A DNA stretch of 64,000 nucleotides from Leptospira sp. WS92.C1 (GCF_040833975.1 NZ_CP162130.1:2936001-3000000), one strand, 5' to 3'; shown: positions 18,449-30,607, counted from the first letter of the stretch. Notes: generated from the sequence alone by a model not told the origin. Translations and numbers: made by a program.

Positions 18449-19261
18449 TCATTTCCGTACAGGACCTTGGGATTGGATAAAATTTACGATATCGAATTCA
18501 AATCGAGATCCGAGATTTTTATATACAAAAGAAGGAGGAGAAACCACCTGTTTTTTAAAATCGCATCCCATTCTACCGCATTCTTCCGGAACGGATGACG
18601 CCCATATCGCTCCGAGAACGGAGTATCGATTGTCATACTTCAAGGTGTTAAGAAGAGTCAGATTTCTATCGTAAATCCGGATCTCGGTCCCGGCTTCTAA
18701 GGACGCATAACTCGGTATTAATCCGAAAGTGATCGCCGAAAATACCGTTGAAAATAACTGAACAAAACTACTTCCGGCATGAATCGTTTTTTGAAACGCG
18801 GGATTGTGAATTCCTATCACGTAATAATCTGCGCCGAGATCCTTGAGTTTAAAAATTCTCTCTTCGCCTTTTTTTTCGACCCCAGTCACATACGTAAGTT
18901 CCAAAACCCCGCTATCTTTGACTTCGTTCAGATAATCCTGAGCGAACTTCTTGACCTTTTCGGAGGAGACGTCCTTGCGAAAACCGAAGGCCTTCAGATC
19001 CGAAGCGTAAAATCCATTTTGAAATTTTGCAATCGTTCGGTCCGGATAGATCAGATTGGCGGTATAGACCCGTTCTTGCCCGTTTGAGAGAGTCATTTCG
19101 GATTCATACGAACGAAAACCCATATAGACAATTCTCAATTTTGATAGATTGGGAATTGTCGCCGTTTCGGGGGGGCCGGTTTGCACATAATAATGATAAT
19201 TACATCGAGCGAAAAATAAAATCGAAACTATATACAATATTAAAATCTTATTATATCTCAT
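18449..19261 (-). CDS. Lipoprotein coupled to the AraC-type regulator
   Basis: 270 residues from the ATG at 19261, which has GGAG seven bases upstream and a signal peptide ending in the lipobox FFARC. A start at 19369 would put 36 charged residues before the signal and is less likely. Motifs: [12 protein letters not shown], a hydrophobic stretch [11 protein letters not shown], and [23 protein letters not shown] decayed paralogue with the same motifs in the same order lies at 22582-23327. Function unknown; coupling to the membrane AraC gene suggests it is part of the signal input or the regulated output. Confidence 0.7.
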   Translation of the reverse strand: MRYNKILILYIVSILFFARCNYHYYVQTGPPETATIPNLSKLRIVYMGFRSYESEMTLSNGQERVYTANLIYPDRTIAKFQNGFYASDLKAFGFRKDVSSEKVKKFAQDYLNEVKDSGVLELTYVTGVEKKGEERIFKLKDLGADYYVIGIHNPAFQKTIHAGSSFVQLFSTVFSAITFGLIPSYASLEAGTEIRIYDRNLTLLNTLKYDNRYSVLGAIWASSVPEECGRMGCDFKKQVVSPPSFVYKNLGSRFEFDIVNFIQSQGPVRK

Positions 19262-19496
19262 AGACTCTCCGGTTTCAAACGATCCGTAAAGGAAACTCAA
19301 ACTCGACTCACTTTCTTCGGTTTTGCGGCTCCGAATGGAAATGAGTCGACAGTTAAGGTCAGATACCATTCTAAAATGAATACCGGGTTTTTTTCAACTT
19401 CAATTCCGTTGAAACAAAGCGTCATCGTGGCTGTGCGAGGATTTCCTTTTACATCGATTCAACCTTTGTCATTATGAAAGCGATTCCATCTCTATT

Positions 19497-22364
19497 TTAA
19501 AATCGTAACTCAATCCCAAAATTAAAATACGGTATTTTATTCTTATCCGTTTGTAAAGATTGCGTTCCGTTTAAATAGATATATTGGGTCTGCGGATTAA
19601 CACCGGGTACATGAGGCAAAATGGGAACAAAGGTCGCGTCGGTGGTTGCCACCCTACTTCCTGTTATGTTCACAAGTTCAAAATACGCCGTTATTCTTCC
19701 CCAGCTTGTGGGAATATAACGATCGAATCGTAAATCAAATTGGCGATAGTGCGGTAGTCTTGCCGAACGATTCATATCCGAATAAACGGGCTGGTAAACC
19801 GAGGGAGAAAAACTGCTTCCGGATGTGGACGGTGGTAACGAAGGAAACAACTCCGATAAATTCTGTTGAAGTGTGGTGCTTCTTGAACCCGTAACCGGAG
19901 TATATGCGTAATTCGTTAAATATGTAAATTTAAGTCCGATTTGCGCCTTTTCTCCGAATTTCCAACCGATGACCATGTTGAAAATATGAGTTCTATCCAA
20001 ATCATAGAGTTCGTCTTTCGAATTTTTAAAAAGAACGTCATAACTTCCGTCTCTGTAAAAATTAGCATAGTATTGATCCGTATTTTCCTGATGAATCAGA
20101 TCCTTTGCGGAACTTTGTGCAAGCCAAGATTTGTATTCTTCATTCGTAAGTTCAGGCATATTGCGGTTTCTTTTTGTGACCGATTTTGTATAAGACAACC
20201 AGCCATAAAATCCGGAATCCGCCGAGGGCTCTTTTTTTATAAAAACCTCGATACCCCGAGAGTAACCGGTCATGGCGTTGGAATAATTTAAATTGCTACG
20301 ACGTAATAACGAAGAATTCGAGGAAGGGTCCAAGGCCTCTCTCGCCAAATCTCGATTGCCGGAAAACGGATCCATCACAAACGGATCCGCAACCGAAAGA
20401 TTGGAAAACGTATTCTGATATCCTTCTATTTTAATATTCCACAAATTTCCGATCTTCTGATCCCATCCGATTTCCGCATGATCCGATTCTTCCATTTTAA
20501 GATTTGGATTCCCCGTTTTTGGCGAATATCGACTCACGTCGACAGGCGCTTGAAAGTGTTTTCCATATCCTGCGAAAATTCTCGACTGAGTATAAGCGAT
20601 CTCCTTACTGAGACCGACTCGAGGTGCGGTTTTCCATTCTCCCGATTTATCATAATATTCCCTTCTTACACCGAGATTGAGATTGAAATTGTTAAACTTA
20701 ACGCGATTTTCAAAAAAATAACCGATCTGTCTTGTTTTTACGGAATCCCCCTCAAATACCGCCCTTGCATTTGGAGAATCTAAATATTGCTGATTCAGAA
20801 AAGCAAGGGAAGGATCGGTGTTCAAATGAATTAGCTTTCCTTTATATCCGGCATCCAACTCTCGATACTGACCGCCAAATACGACCTTCCAATTTCGTTT
20901 GAAAAGTTCAATTTCCGAAATATTTTCAATCTGTTTCATATCATTAAAATAATCGTTTTGAATCGTATGCACTCTTTGATAAAGAGAAGGAGGATACCCG
21001 ATTTTAGAAATATCAAAAACCAAAGTATCCAGACCGGTTTCCGTAATTTCATGAAAATAATTTCTAGATACGTTGAATGTATTCGTGATCGCATCTTTTG
21101 GTTTCCAAATGTGCTGAATTCCATCCGTTCGAAAAACTCGATCGAGCCTTGCCCCGTCCAAAGCGGAAGGAGGTCTGCCAAACGATTGCGCCGTCTCCTT
21201 TGGGTTGTATTGACTTAGCTCCTTAAAGGGATACCTTTTGTCCTTTGCGCCAAATGTTTGGACGGAAAGAGAATGATTTGCATTGATATCCCATCCGATT
21301 CGAGCCTGAAAATCGCTATAATCCGCCAGAAAAGTTTCCGTAGGAATCAAATTCGGGACTCTTCCAAAAATGATGTTCGGATAATATTTTTTTCCGGAAA
21401 CGGAAACGTTTAAGTTTTTTGTAATATTCTGATATGTATAAACATCGGTTAAAAAGGAATTCAAGTGCGCAACCGACAAGTTGGAGTCCTTTTTTTGAAA
21501 TCCTTCTATATTTACGACACCTCCCGTTGCAAATCCGTATCTTGCAGAATAGGAACCCATGTATAACTCCAAGGACCGGATCGCGTTGTTATTGATCACC
21601 GATGACAATCCATCCGCATGAAACGGATAACTCATCGGAAATCCGTTAAAATAAAACTGGTTTGCGCGTGTGCCTGCCCCACGCATCACGAGAAATCCGC
21701 TTTCGCTGTTTGGTTTATCCGGTTTATTCTGATTGGAAGTTTGACCAAACGTTTGAATCGCCGACTGGAAACTCGCTCCGGTATACATTTGAAACATCGG
21801 AGAAATTCCTGGCATCGATTGGGCCGCTTTGAGCGCATCCCCAAAACCCCCTGGCATTCGAACCGCGTCCTCTTGACTCAGTATATAATTAGGGGGAGAA
21901 TCCGATCGTTTTCCGATAACGTTGATTCCATTTCCTTGATTTTGTTTGGTTATAAATTCGAGAGTCTTTTCATCCGAGTCGAGAACGACGGTTTTTTGTT
22001 CCATGATACCGCTTTGATAAGAAACGATTACATCGTAAGATCCCCGATCGCTTAACTCCACACTGAGATCCGACTGATTTGAGAAAGAAAAAATCCGAGA
22101 ATATCCTTTTCCTCGAATCCAAAGATCCGAAGGGGGATCGGATTTTGAAAACACGATAATTTTCAATCGAGTTGAAGTTTTTGCATCCACCGTTTCCGTC
22201 GGAAGTAAAGATAATAAAACGGGAAACAAGATAAGTATCCTACGGTTTATCTTAGAATACGGGTTTTTTATAAAAACCGGATAAGGGTGTCTCTTATGAG
22301 ATTGATTTTTCTGTTGTGACCAATTTCGTTTTAGAAAAATAAATCGATTTCTGATTGTAAACAT
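19497..22364 (-). CDS. TonB-dependent outer-membrane receptor
   Basis: 955 residues from the ATG at 22364 (AAAGG upstream). An unusually long basic N-terminus precedes the signal segment (about 43-60). A carboxypeptidase-like beta domain (about 65-140) comes before the plug, which shows [32 protein letters not shown] and [16 protein letters not shown]. The remainder is a beta-barrel with alternating aromatic strands, ending in NFGIELRF with the terminal Phe needed for barrel assembly. It should import a ligand using TonB energy; the ligand is unknown. No tonB/exbBD genes or recognised riboswitch lie nearby. Confidence 0.88.
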   Translation of the reverse strand: MFTIRNRFIFLKRNWSQQKNQSHKRHPYPVFIKNPYSKINRRILILFPVLLSLLPTETVDAKTSTRLKIIVFSKSDPPSDLWIRGKGYSRIFSFSNQSDLSVELSDRGSYDVIVSYQSGIMEQKTVVLDSDEKTLEFITKQNQGNGINVIGKRSDSPPNYILSQEDAVRMPGGFGDALKAAQSMPGISPMFQMYTGASFQSAIQTFGQTSNQNKPDKPNSESGFLVMRGAGTRANQFYFNGFPMSYPFHADGLSSVINNNAIRSLELYMGSYSARYGFATGGVVNIEGFQKKDSNLSVAHLNSFLTDVYTYQNITKNLNVSVSGKKYYPNIIFGRVPNLIPTETFLADYSDFQARIGWDINANHSLSVQTFGAKDKRYPFKELSQYNPKETAQSFGRPPSALDGARLDRVFRTDGIQHIWKPKDAITNTFNVSRNYFHEITETGLDTLVFDISKIGYPPSLYQRVHTIQNDYFNDMKQIENISEIELFKRNWKVVFGGQYRELDAGYKGKLIHLNTDPSLAFLNQQYLDSPNARAVFEGDSVKTRQIGYFFENRVKFNNFNLNLGVRREYYDKSGEWKTAPRVGLSKEIAYTQSRIFAGYGKHFQAPVDVSRYSPKTGNPNLKMEESDHAEIGWDQKIGNLWNIKIEGYQNTFSNLSVADPFVMDPFSGNRDLAREALDPSSNSSLLRRSNLNYSNAMTGYSRGIEVFIKKEPSADSGFYGWLSYTKSVTKRNRNMPELTNEEYKSWLAQSSAKDLIHQENTDQYYANFYRDGSYDVLFKNSKDELYDLDRTHIFNMVIGWKFGEKAQIGLKFTYLTNYAYTPVTGSRSTTLQQNLSELFPSLPPSTSGSSFSPSVYQPVYSDMNRSARLPHYRQFDLRFDRYIPTSWGRITAYFELVNITGSRVATTDATFVPILPHVPGVNPQTQYIYLNGTQSLQTDKNKIPYFNFGIELRF

Positions 22365-22581
22365 GGCACCTTTGACCAAAAGCCGAAACGTTCCGTTCCG
22401 CGATGCAATCTGTTTTTGATTTTTAAATTACAATATGAGAAATATAAAATTCAAAAATTGAAATATAAAATTGGAAACCAACTTCTTAAAATGGAACGAA
22501 TTTTGAACTTGGTATTTCTAATGGATAGATTGAAAAAAAACGGATCATTCCAAAACAATTATCTATATTAGATAACAACGA

Positions 22582-23327
22582 TTAGTTGGAAGGAATCGAC
22601 TTCAAAACGTCCTCTTCTATCTTGGGACTCATTTCGGAATCAATCAATTTAAGCGTGGAACCGGTTTGATCTGGCATCCGCTTGAGCAAAGCACGATGAT
22701 TCGAGTTCGGAAAAATCCAGACTGCGTCAATAAAAGCATAAGAATTATCATATGCGAAAGTGTTTAGTTTTTATCATAAATTTTTACTTCCGTATTTGCA
22801 AGATTCTAAGTATAACCGAGAAGCAACCCCAGAGTTACCGTCAAAAATAGAATTGTAACGCTCGAACCGATCTTGGAAGATTCGGAGAATACAGACCCAT
22901 GAACTACCACCACAGAATAATTTTTTAGTTTCTATACGTATATATCTCCGTTTTTCGCATCGATCTATTTTAAAATATACAATGCGTTCAAATTTTTAGA
23001 ATATTAATATACTATAAAATAAAAATTAGCACTGTATGGAATAAATATCCGCTCTAAAACTGCCACCTATTGTTTGATCGATAAAAATAAGCCTCCCTAT
23101 TTCAAAATCACACGATTCTCATGCCCTAATTTTGCTGTATAAGACCAACCACCCGTTCTATCGGCATTGAATGTTCTAAATCCAACATACCCGATCCTTG
23201 GCTTTTTTCCGCACGAATGTTTTCCGTTACGGAAAAATTCTTAAGATAATAATGCCTGCGGCTACACCCGAAACGGCACTTCCAAGACGAACGCGGTTGC
23301 GAAAATGTTTTTCACTGATTTTTTCAT
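22582..23327 (-). pseudogene. Decayed paralogue of the lipoprotein gene at 18449-19261
   Basis: Reading the minus strand in several frames recovers a whole gene in order. It starts MKKSVKNIFATAF at 23327 with a signal-like stretch GSAVSGVAAGIII. Next is KKPRIGYVGFRTF up to a stop at 23097-23099. Then SVVVVHGSVFSESSK with a hydrophobic segment, then NTEVKIYDKN, then NTFAYDNSYAFIDAVWI, ending at TAA 22582-22584. GYVGFR, TEVKIYD and NT-x-x-YDN-x-Y match the intact gene's YMGFR, TEIRIYD and NTLKYDNRY. At least three frameshifts or stops separate the pieces. Total span (746 bases) is close to the 813 of the intact gene. Confidence 0.6.
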
Positions 23328-23479
23328 TTTCAAAAGTTATCCTTGCTTAATTTAGCGATTCAAAGACTTCGATAAAACTCTTCATCTCCTACATTCCAAA
23401 AAAGAAAGGGATCAAGAAAAATAAAATAATATTTTAGAAGCATTGTGTATCGTTACGACAACACTTTGAATCTCCTTCG

Positions 23480-24190
23480 TATAAGTGGACAGGGTTGTAC
23501 AAATTATAAAGAATAAAAAGTGTGACTCGTAAAGCACAATATGACGAAGAATTCAAGAAGAACACAGTTGATCTCTGATAAAATCTAGAAAATCAATAAC
23601 CGAGATCTCAAAAGATTTTGGAGTTTCTGTAAATGCCTTTTGATCAAGTTTTCAAATCAAATGGATTGAATCGGATTTAGCTTTCGGATATCATTTGTAT
23701 ATCGATCAACGGGAAACGGATCTATCTATTTTTCATCAAATATCTTTTCAATCGAGGCTATCGGCCGGGGATGGGGTTCGACACTGGAAGCGAAACATCT
23801 CCAAAGGATTCCGAGAAATCCACCTCTCGAAAATAACATTCAAAATATAAAATATAAAATTCAGATAAGTTAAGTCAATATGTAAGCAATTATTTTAAAT
23901 AAGCATTCAACATGAATGAGTTTATTCAGAGTTGAGTAAAAAAACAACAATCATGACAACATTTACCAACGAGGCCTAAAGGGATTACTATGTTGAAATT
24001 CCCTATAATCGTTCTTTAGAATTTTAAAAGTAGAAGAAGTTTACAAAAGAACATTCAAAACAATAAGCGAGGCGTAATATTTTCCGTTTGACTATATCGA
24101 ACGATATTGCAACAGAAAGAAAAGACACTCAACTTTAGGTTATCCGTTTCCCGTCAAGTTTCAGAAAATAATACTGCATAGAAATATCCG
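23480..24190 (+). pseudogene. Internally deleted IS3-family element
   Basis: At 23522-23640 an orfA start can be read: TRKAQYDEEFKKNTVDL, then after a frame change KSRKSITEISKDFGVSVN, the IS3 helix-turn-helix. At about 24000-24170 the end of orfB can be read with stops and a shift: SFF..LKVEEVYKRTFKTISEA, then DYIERYCNRKRRHSTLGY, the hallmark C-terminus of IS3 transposases. The middle, including most of the DDE catalytic core, is missing or unrecognisable. The element is dead. Confidence 0.6.
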
Positions 24191-24329
24191 TTTTTGCGGG
24201 AGAAGTCCAATTTAAAAAAATAATACTATCGTCTTTGAGTCCTGCTTTTTGGATCAGAACCAATTTTACTTATTGTGTGCTTGATCGAAGCAATGGAGAA
24301 AATCCACAAGATATAATTTATTGACACGA

Positions 24330-24337
24330 TTTGTTTC
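24330..24337 (+). repeat. 8-bp target-site duplication, left copy
   Basis: TTTGTTTC directly before the left inverted repeat of the IS256 element. The right copy is at 25704-25711. Confidence 0.9.
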
Positions 24338-25703
24338 GATAGTGTCCGTAAAGTTTCGCACAAATGAGAACTTGAGAAGAGCTCACCTCAGTCGATCAAG
24401 CCATGATCTTTAAAGTTTTTAACTCTTTTAACTTCTCCATGTCAACATACTTTTTTGTTCCCCACTTAGTTGATGCAACATGCCTGAGGCGAGCAGTGGC
24501 TAACATGAGAGCGGACTTCCCATCAGGAAAGGCTCCTACGACCTTTGTTCTTCTCTTGATCTCTTTGATGATTCTTTCTAATGGATTGTTGGTTCGGATC
24601 TTTCTCCAATGCTCGGAAGGAAAATCCATATAAGAGAGAGTTTCTTCGATTCCATCGGAGATGACTTTAGCTGCTTCCTTCAATTTCATTTCAGTCAAGC
24701 GTTCAGTCACGGAGCTGGCTTTCTTCAAAGCTTCTTCTTTGTTTTCCTGAGAATGAATCGCTTTCAACATTTGTGAAATCACTTTAAAGGAACTTCTTGG
24801 AGCCTTTCCAAATACATTCCTGTAGAAATGAACGATACACCTCTGCCATTTCGATTCTGGAAAGAAGTAAGGAATCGATTCCACTAAGCCTAAACATTTG
24901 TCTGAGATAATTAAGTTCACTCCTCTGAGTCCCCGGTCCTTAAGATGTTTTAGGAACGCTTGCCAACTCTCTTTGTCTTCTCTGGCTCCTTCCATCGAAC
25001 CAAGAACTTCTCTGTAACCTTCTGAATTAACCCCTATGGCTACGAGAATCGCTACGTTACGAACTTCTCCACCCCAAGACTTCTTCAAGTAAAGTCCGTC
25101 CAGGTAAACGTAAGGATATTCGTCAGTAAGCGGACGGATTCTCCATTCGTCGATTTGAACAAAAACTTTTTGGTTGAGTTTGCTGATCGTTGAAGGTGAG
25201 ACCTTGGTTCCCCAGAGGCTTTCGGTAATGTCCTCGACTCTCCGAACTGAAACTCCCGCGAGATACATCTCCATGAGAGCTTCTTCTACCGAACTCTCCC
25301 GTCGCTTGTATCGATCGATGATCGCCGACTCAAACGGAATTGTTCTTAGTTTGGGAACTTTTAACTTTACTTTTCCCGCTTTTGTTTCGAAGTTTCTATT
25401 ATACGAACCCGCTCTTGTATCTACTCGATCCGGGCTTCTCTCATACCTCGAGGCTTTGCAGAGTTTATCCGCTTCCTCATCTAAGAGAGCGTTCAGCGTT
25501 TCTTCCACTGAACCTCTTACGAGTTCGCTCAAGTCTTTCTTGAGCTGGGTCTCATCCACTTGGATTACTTTCAAGTGTGCTTTTTCTTCTTCTGCCCTCA
25601 TTGGGGGGTTCTCCTTTTTCTTGAATTTGCTCATTACAAACTCAATCGGCAAGGAGAGCCTTCTCTTTGATTCTTAAATGTGCGAAAGATTGAGGACGTT
25701 ATC
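24338..25703 (-). mobile_element. Complete IS256-family insertion sequence
   Basis: 1366 bp. The ends are imperfect inverted repeats of about 33 bp beginning GATAnnGTCC (24338 onward and the complement ending at 25703), 24 of 33 matching. This is the end pattern known for IS256. The element is flanked by a perfect 8-bp duplication, TTTGTTTC (24330-24337 and 25704-25711), the expected target-site duplication. One full-length transposase gene is inside. Confidence 0.93.
24396..25652 (-). CDS. IS256-family (mutator type) transposase
   Basis: 418 residues from the TTG at 25652, or 412 from the ATG at 25634. Family features: LKVPKLRTIPFESAII, YLAGVSVRRVEDI (DNA-binding helix), then the DDE triad in VYLDGLYLKK, LIISDKCLGL and NNPLERIIKEIKRR. 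The second motif reads SDKCLG where the family usually has SDGHxGL; the Asp itself is kept. Full length and complete ends suggest the element could still move. Confidence 0.93.
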   Translation of the reverse strand: MPIEFVMSKFKKKENPPMRAEEEKAHLKVIQVDETQLKKDLSELVRGSVEETLNALLDEEADKLCKASRYERSPDRVDTRAGSYNRNFETKAGKVKLKVPKLRTIPFESAIIDRYKRRESSVEEALMEMYLAGVSVRRVEDITESLWGTKVSPSTISKLNQKVFVQIDEWRIRPLTDEYPYVYLDGLYLKKSWGGEVRNVAILVAIGVNSEGYREVLGSMEGAREDKESWQAFLKHLKDRGLRGVNLIISDKCLGLVESIPYFFPESKWQRCIVHFYRNVFGKAPRSSFKVISQMLKAIHSQENKEEALKKASSVTERLTEMKLKEAAKVISDGIEETLSYMDFPSEHWRKIRTNNPLERIIKEIKRRTKVVGAFPDGKSALMLATARLRHVASTKWGTKKYVDMEKLKELKTLKIMA

Positions 25704-25711
25704 TTTGTTTC
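25704..25711 (+). repeat. 8-bp target-site duplication, right copy
   Basis: TTTGTTTC directly after the right inverted repeat, identical to 24330-24337. Confidence 0.9.
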
Positions 25712-25752
25712 CGACTATACGCTGGTTGTTACTCAGAATTTTAGACGTATCT

Positions 25753-27048
25753 ATGAATTTGAATTTTATATCTTTGATTTTAGAAAGAGCGTTTGTTCTG
25801 ATTTTTTTTGTTTTGACCGTTTGTTTGTATAGTTGTATCAGAAATGAAGAGAAGGAATATCGAAATTTAGAAGATGCGTTAGGCAGCCCGATGAGTGTTT
25901 ATCATTTACGTTTAATAGGCAAATCTGGCAAACAACTCACATCTCTTCCTGAAGAATTTAGGAATTTACAAAACCTTCAGAAGCTGAATTTATCTTACAA
26001 TCGATTGACGTCTTTTCCAAAAGAAATTTTAAAATTAAAGAATCTTCAGGAATTGGATTTGTCTTACAATCGACTCGGATCTGTTCCAGAAGAAATCCAG
26101 GATCTACAAAATCTCAGAATTTTGTATTTGTCTCACAATCCATTTCAATCTCTTCCTAAAGGAATTTGGAATTTACAAAATCTTCAGAATTTAGACTTAT
26201 CTTCTAATCAATTCACATCTCTTCCAAAAGAAATTGAAAGACTACAGAAGCTCCGAACTTTAGGCCTATCTTTTAATTATCGACTCACTTCTTTACCTAA
26301 GGAAATTGGAAATTTGCAAAGTCTTCAGACATTGATTTTACACGACAGTCAATTCACGCAGATTTCTCAGGAATTTGAAATCATTGGAAAACTGCAAAAT
26401 CTTCAAAAACTGCATTTCTCAGTGTCCTTCTCCAATCCACATAAACTCACGTCTGTTCCAAGAGGCATCTGGAGATTGAAAAATCTTCAGGAATTGAGTT
26501 TATCTTATGGCATGCTTACGTCTCTCCCAAAAGAAATTGCAAAGTTACAAAATCTTCAGACTTTAGATCTATCTGCTAATCGACTTACTTCTATTTCTAA
26601 GGAAATTGGAAAACTACAGAATCTTAAGAAACTGAATTTATCTTCCAATCTATTTACGTCTGTTCCAAAAGGAATTGGAAAGCTGCAGGGTCTTCAAGAA
26701 TTGAATCTCAGTCATAACCGATTCAAGTTTCTTCAAAGCGAAATTGAAGATCTACAAAATCTTCGGAATTTAGATCTATCTTCTAACCAGCTTACTTCCC
26801 TTCCTAAAGAGATTGGGAATCTACGAAATCTCGGACTCTTAAATCTATCTTCTAACCAACTCACGTCCCTACCTAAAGAAATTGAAAGGTTACAAAATCT
26901 TCGAAGCTTGGATTTAACTAATAATAATTCTCTCTCATATCAAGAAAAGGAAAAGATCAAAAAACTGCTTCCAAAATGTAACATACGTTTTTTGACTGAT
27001 ATCGAAGAAGCCGAAGCTCGGTACTATCGTGATAACTATGATGAGTGA
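25753..27048 (+). CDS. Leucine-rich-repeat lipoprotein
   Basis: 431 residues from the ATG at 25753. The frame is open back into the IS256 end (25678), but that part is IS sequence. A signal peptide ends in LYSC (lipobox). Then come about 14 repeats of 23 residues with the pattern [22 protein letters not shown]; repeat 7 is irregular and longer. Such proteins form a curved binding surface and in Leptospira are often exported; a ligand-binding role is inferred. No ribosome binding site is evident before the ATG. The IS256 insertion 50 bases upstream may have altered its promoter. Confidence 0.88.
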   Translation: MNLNFISLILERAFVLIFFVLTVCLYSCIRNEEKEYRNLEDALGSPMSVYHLRLIGKSGKQLTSLPEEFRNLQNLQKLNLSYNRLTSFPKEILKLKNLQELDLSYNRLGSVPEEIQDLQNLRILYLSHNPFQSLPKGIWNLQNLQNLDLSSNQFTSLPKEIERLQKLRTLGLSFNYRLTSLPKEIGNLQSLQTLILHDSQFTQISQEFEIIGKLQNLQKLHFSVSFSNPHKLTSVPRGIWRLKNLQELSLSYGMLTSLPKEIAKLQNLQTLDLSANRLTSISKEIGKLQNLKKLNLSSNLFTSVPKGIGKLQGLQELNLSHNRFKFLQSEIEDLQNLRNLDLSSNQLTSLPKEIGNLRNLGLLNLSSNQLTSLPKEIERLQNLRSLDLTNNNSLSYQEKEKIKKLLPKCNIRFLTDIEEAEARYYRDNYDE

Positions 27049-27343
27049 CCAATTGCAATCCAACGTAGTTACATAAGAACCTTTCCCAAAGGCAACTCAA
27101 CGCAATGTTCTTGAACGCTGATTCTTAGAGAAGCGTTCATTGAGTTTTCCTGGGTCGCTCGGTCGCTTTCGCTGAACTCAACACCTCGATCCCTACGGGT
27201 CGCTCGGTGGGTTTTGGAACGCGGTGTAAATACAAATAAACGTAATCACTGAATAAACCTCACAATTACCCAAAAATAAGAATTTCTTATACCAAGACTA
27301 AACCCACCTTCCGCTAACGTAAAAATCTGTTAAACTTCTTTTG
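27049..27343. other. Intergenic with GC-rich short repeats
   Basis: It contains a 7-bp hairpin GAACGCT/AGCGTTC (27113-27119/27132-27138) that may end the LRR transcript. A 12-bp direct repeat GGGTCGCTCGGT (27152-27163 and 27197-27208) lies in a GC-rich patch unlike its AT-rich surroundings. No coding frame is supported. Confidence 0.5.
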
Positions 27344-27646
27344 ATGAAAAAACCGAATGTTGATTGGCAAAAAGAACTTGATGCATTTTCAAAAAGCGAC
27401 CTTTCTCAGCGTCCGTATTATACAGAAAAATGGATTCAATATACGACATTCCGATATCAATGGGAGAGACGAATTAAGAATCAGGACAAAGACGGCTTTG
27501 TGGAAGTTCCTCTCTCAGTAGTAAACGTTAGCTCTCCTTCCGGAGTTGAAATTTTGACTTTAAAAATAGATTTGTCAGGCAAGGCACATCTTCAGATGAA
27601 CCTTCGGTTATTGAGCGATTACGAAAAAGGTATGCTCATTAGGTGA
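27344..27646 (+). CDS. Small hypothetical protein
   Basis: 100 residues from the ATG at 27344 (a TTG at 27341 is adjacent). It is acidic-basic mixed, without signal peptide or membrane segment, so probably cytosolic. I see motifs such as YYTEKWIQYTTF and beta-like VPLSVVNV...EILTLKIDL but no known family. There is no clear ribosome binding site. It could be a remnant of the adjacent mobile zone. It converges on the act operon terminator. Confidence 0.5.
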   Translation: MKKPNVDWQKELDAFSKSDLSQRPYYTEKWIQYTTFRYQWERRIKNQDKDGFVEVPLSVVNVSSPSGVEILTLKIDLSGKAHLQMNLRLLSDYEKGMLIR

Positions 27647-27675
27647 TTGCCGATATAAATCTGGACCAAGAAGAC

Positions 27676-27712
27676 AAAAAAAATCCATGTCTTCCTTTCG
27701 GAGAAACATGGA
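27676..27712 (-). terminator. Terminator of the act operon
   Basis: On the minus strand a stem TCCATGT/ACATGGA (27706-27712 with 27684-27690) with a paired inner part is followed by eight T (27676-27683). It lies 28 bases after the last gene of the operon. Confidence 0.75.
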
Positions 27713-27739
27713 ACTTTCCAATGTAGTAACGGTTGCGTT

Positions 27740-28219
<480 letters not shown>

Positions 28220-28230
28220 TCTTCTTCCTC

Positions 28231-29454
28231 TTATTGATGGTGATGGAGAGACTGATCCAACCTCGGATCCCCGACCGGAATCAAAGCGGCAGACTCATAA
28301 CGTTTTAACACTACAAAAGCAAATAGACCGATAAAACCGATCACAGAACCAAACGTAAGAACGAAACCAGAAACGCTAAAGTGTTCAAAATTTGCGGGAA
28401 AGACCAGCCAGTAAATTTCAATCACTTGTGTGAACACGATCCAGATCGCCACTTTTACGAGAAAGTTGAGATCTCTTTTGTTGGGTCTGCTTAAGAGCAG
28501 TAGGAACGGAATCACAAACTTGATCAACGGAAGCGCATATGTTAATACTTCCCATCCCCCTGTCAGTCGTTGCTCGTAAAAGAAAGTTTCTTCCGGGATG
28601 TTTGCATACCAGATCAACATAAACTGGGAAAATCCTACGTAAGCCCAGAATACGCAAAAACCGAGCATGAACTTACCGATATCATGAATGTGATTTTCGT
28701 TTACCAGATTTCCAAGATATCCTTTCTTTTTTAGAAAGTAGATCATGATCACGAGACTGGAAAGCCCCGCCTGATACGCTCCTGCAAAACAATACACCCC
28801 GAACATTGTGGAGAACCAGTGCGGAGTCAGAGACATGATCAAGTCGAAAGAAGCCAAGGAAAAGGAAAGAGCGAAAAATACGATAAACCCACCCGCTAAC
28901 CTTGCGTTAAACTGAGTGTGAGAAACATCCTTATCCTGATCTTGTTTTACGGATCGATTGTAAAAAAACCATCCGAACGCGGACCAAACGGCTCCGAACA
29001 GGATCATTCGAATCACAAAAAAAGGAACGTTCAAAAGAGGTTTCTTATGTTGCAGAAGATGATCATGAGCGACTACTTCTTCATGGCTCCACTCGTAAAG
29101 ATTGTGAATTCCACCGGTTAAAACCAAAAGCAGAACCGCAACCACGGGAAGAAATTTTCCGTAACCTTCCGCGATTCTTCTTACGGTAATAGACCAATGA
29201 GACCCTGTGAGGTTACTGACTGCTGTAAAGAAAACGCCCGCCAGAGAGATCCCTGTGATAAAAAAGGTTCCGATTAAAAATGCGGACCAAGCAGGATTGG
29301 AATGTCCACCTTCGTGTCTCGGAGGAGTATGGGATAGGGTAAAATACCCGATAAGCAAACTCAAAACTCCGATCCCGATCATCCCGAAAAGGGCGCTGCG
29401 GGTTTTGGAGTCGAGTTTAAAGTTAATCAGATTTTGTTCGACTTTGACTTCCAT
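28231..29454 (-). CDS. actF: Alternative complex III subunit ActF (quinol:cytochrome c oxidoreductase)
   Basis: 407 residues with about ten predicted membrane helices, an all-membrane subunit typical of ActF. Polar residues lie at membrane edges (LYEWSHEEVVAHDHLLQHKKP). In known complexes ActF resembles ActC without a firm quinone site and helps form the membrane domain. It starts five bases after actE. The His-rich C-terminus (LDQSLHHHQ) is notable. Function is assigned from operon order and topology. Confidence 0.85.
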   Translation of the reverse strand: MEVKVEQNLINFKLDSKTRSALFGMIGIGVLSLLIGYFTLSHTPPRHEGGHSNPAWSAFLIGTFFITGISLAGVFFTAVSNLTGSHWSITVRRIAEGYGKFLPVVAVLLLVLTGGIHNLYEWSHEEVVAHDHLLQHKKPLLNVPFFVIRMILFGAVWSAFGWFFYNRSVKQDQDKDVSHTQFNARLAGGFIVFFALSFSLASFDLIMSLTPHWFSTMFGVYCFAGAYQAGLSSLVIMIYFLKKKGYLGNLVNENHIHDIGKFMLGFCVFWAYVGFSQFMLIWYANIPEETFFYEQRLTGGWEVLTYALPLIKFVIPFLLLLSRPNKRDLNFLVKVAIWIVFTQVIEIYWLVFPANFEHFSVSGFVLTFGSVIGFIGLFAFVVLKRYESAALIPVGDPRLDQSLHHHQ

Positions 29455-29459
29455 GATTC

Positions 29460-30041
<582 letters not shown>

Positions 30042-30056
30042 TCTTGTTCCCTGCTC

Positions 30057-30607
30057 CTATTTCACAACCTCGACGTTCTTTCCGCCAAGGCCCTTGATAA
30101 AGCTAACCACTTCGTCTTCCTTATATCCTTTGGAAGAAGATGGGATCCAGAGTGCAAACTTATCGGTAGTGATGTCCGGATGTAGAATTTTCCGATTGAT
30201 TTTTGGAAGTCCGGTTAAAAAGAACATCGCCGCCGCAGTTCCGACCCCGGCCATAAAGATCGTGAATTCAAACGTAATCGGAATGTATGCAAACCAAGCG
30301 TTTAGATTCTTTCCGGAAATATTCAAAGGCCAATCGAACTTGTGGGTAAGATACTGCATTCCAAAACCTACGGTGCATCCGAAAAGTCCCAGGAAAAAAG
30401 TCACCCAAGGAAGACCGGAACGCGGAACTCCCATCGCGTCGTCCAATCCGTGAACCGGATACGGAGTGAAACAATCAAAACCGGTATAATTCTTCTCTTT
30501 TGTTTTGGTCGCCGCTGCAATGATTTCCGCGGGCGAATCAAAAAGCCCGAATACACCCGAGCTTGTTTCTTGAAAGGAATGAAATTGTTCTTTATGAGGT
30601 TTATACA

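Noticed and set aside
22364..22582. Cobalamin or other riboswitch before the TonB receptor
   Set aside because: I looked for conserved riboswitch boxes in the leader and saw none.
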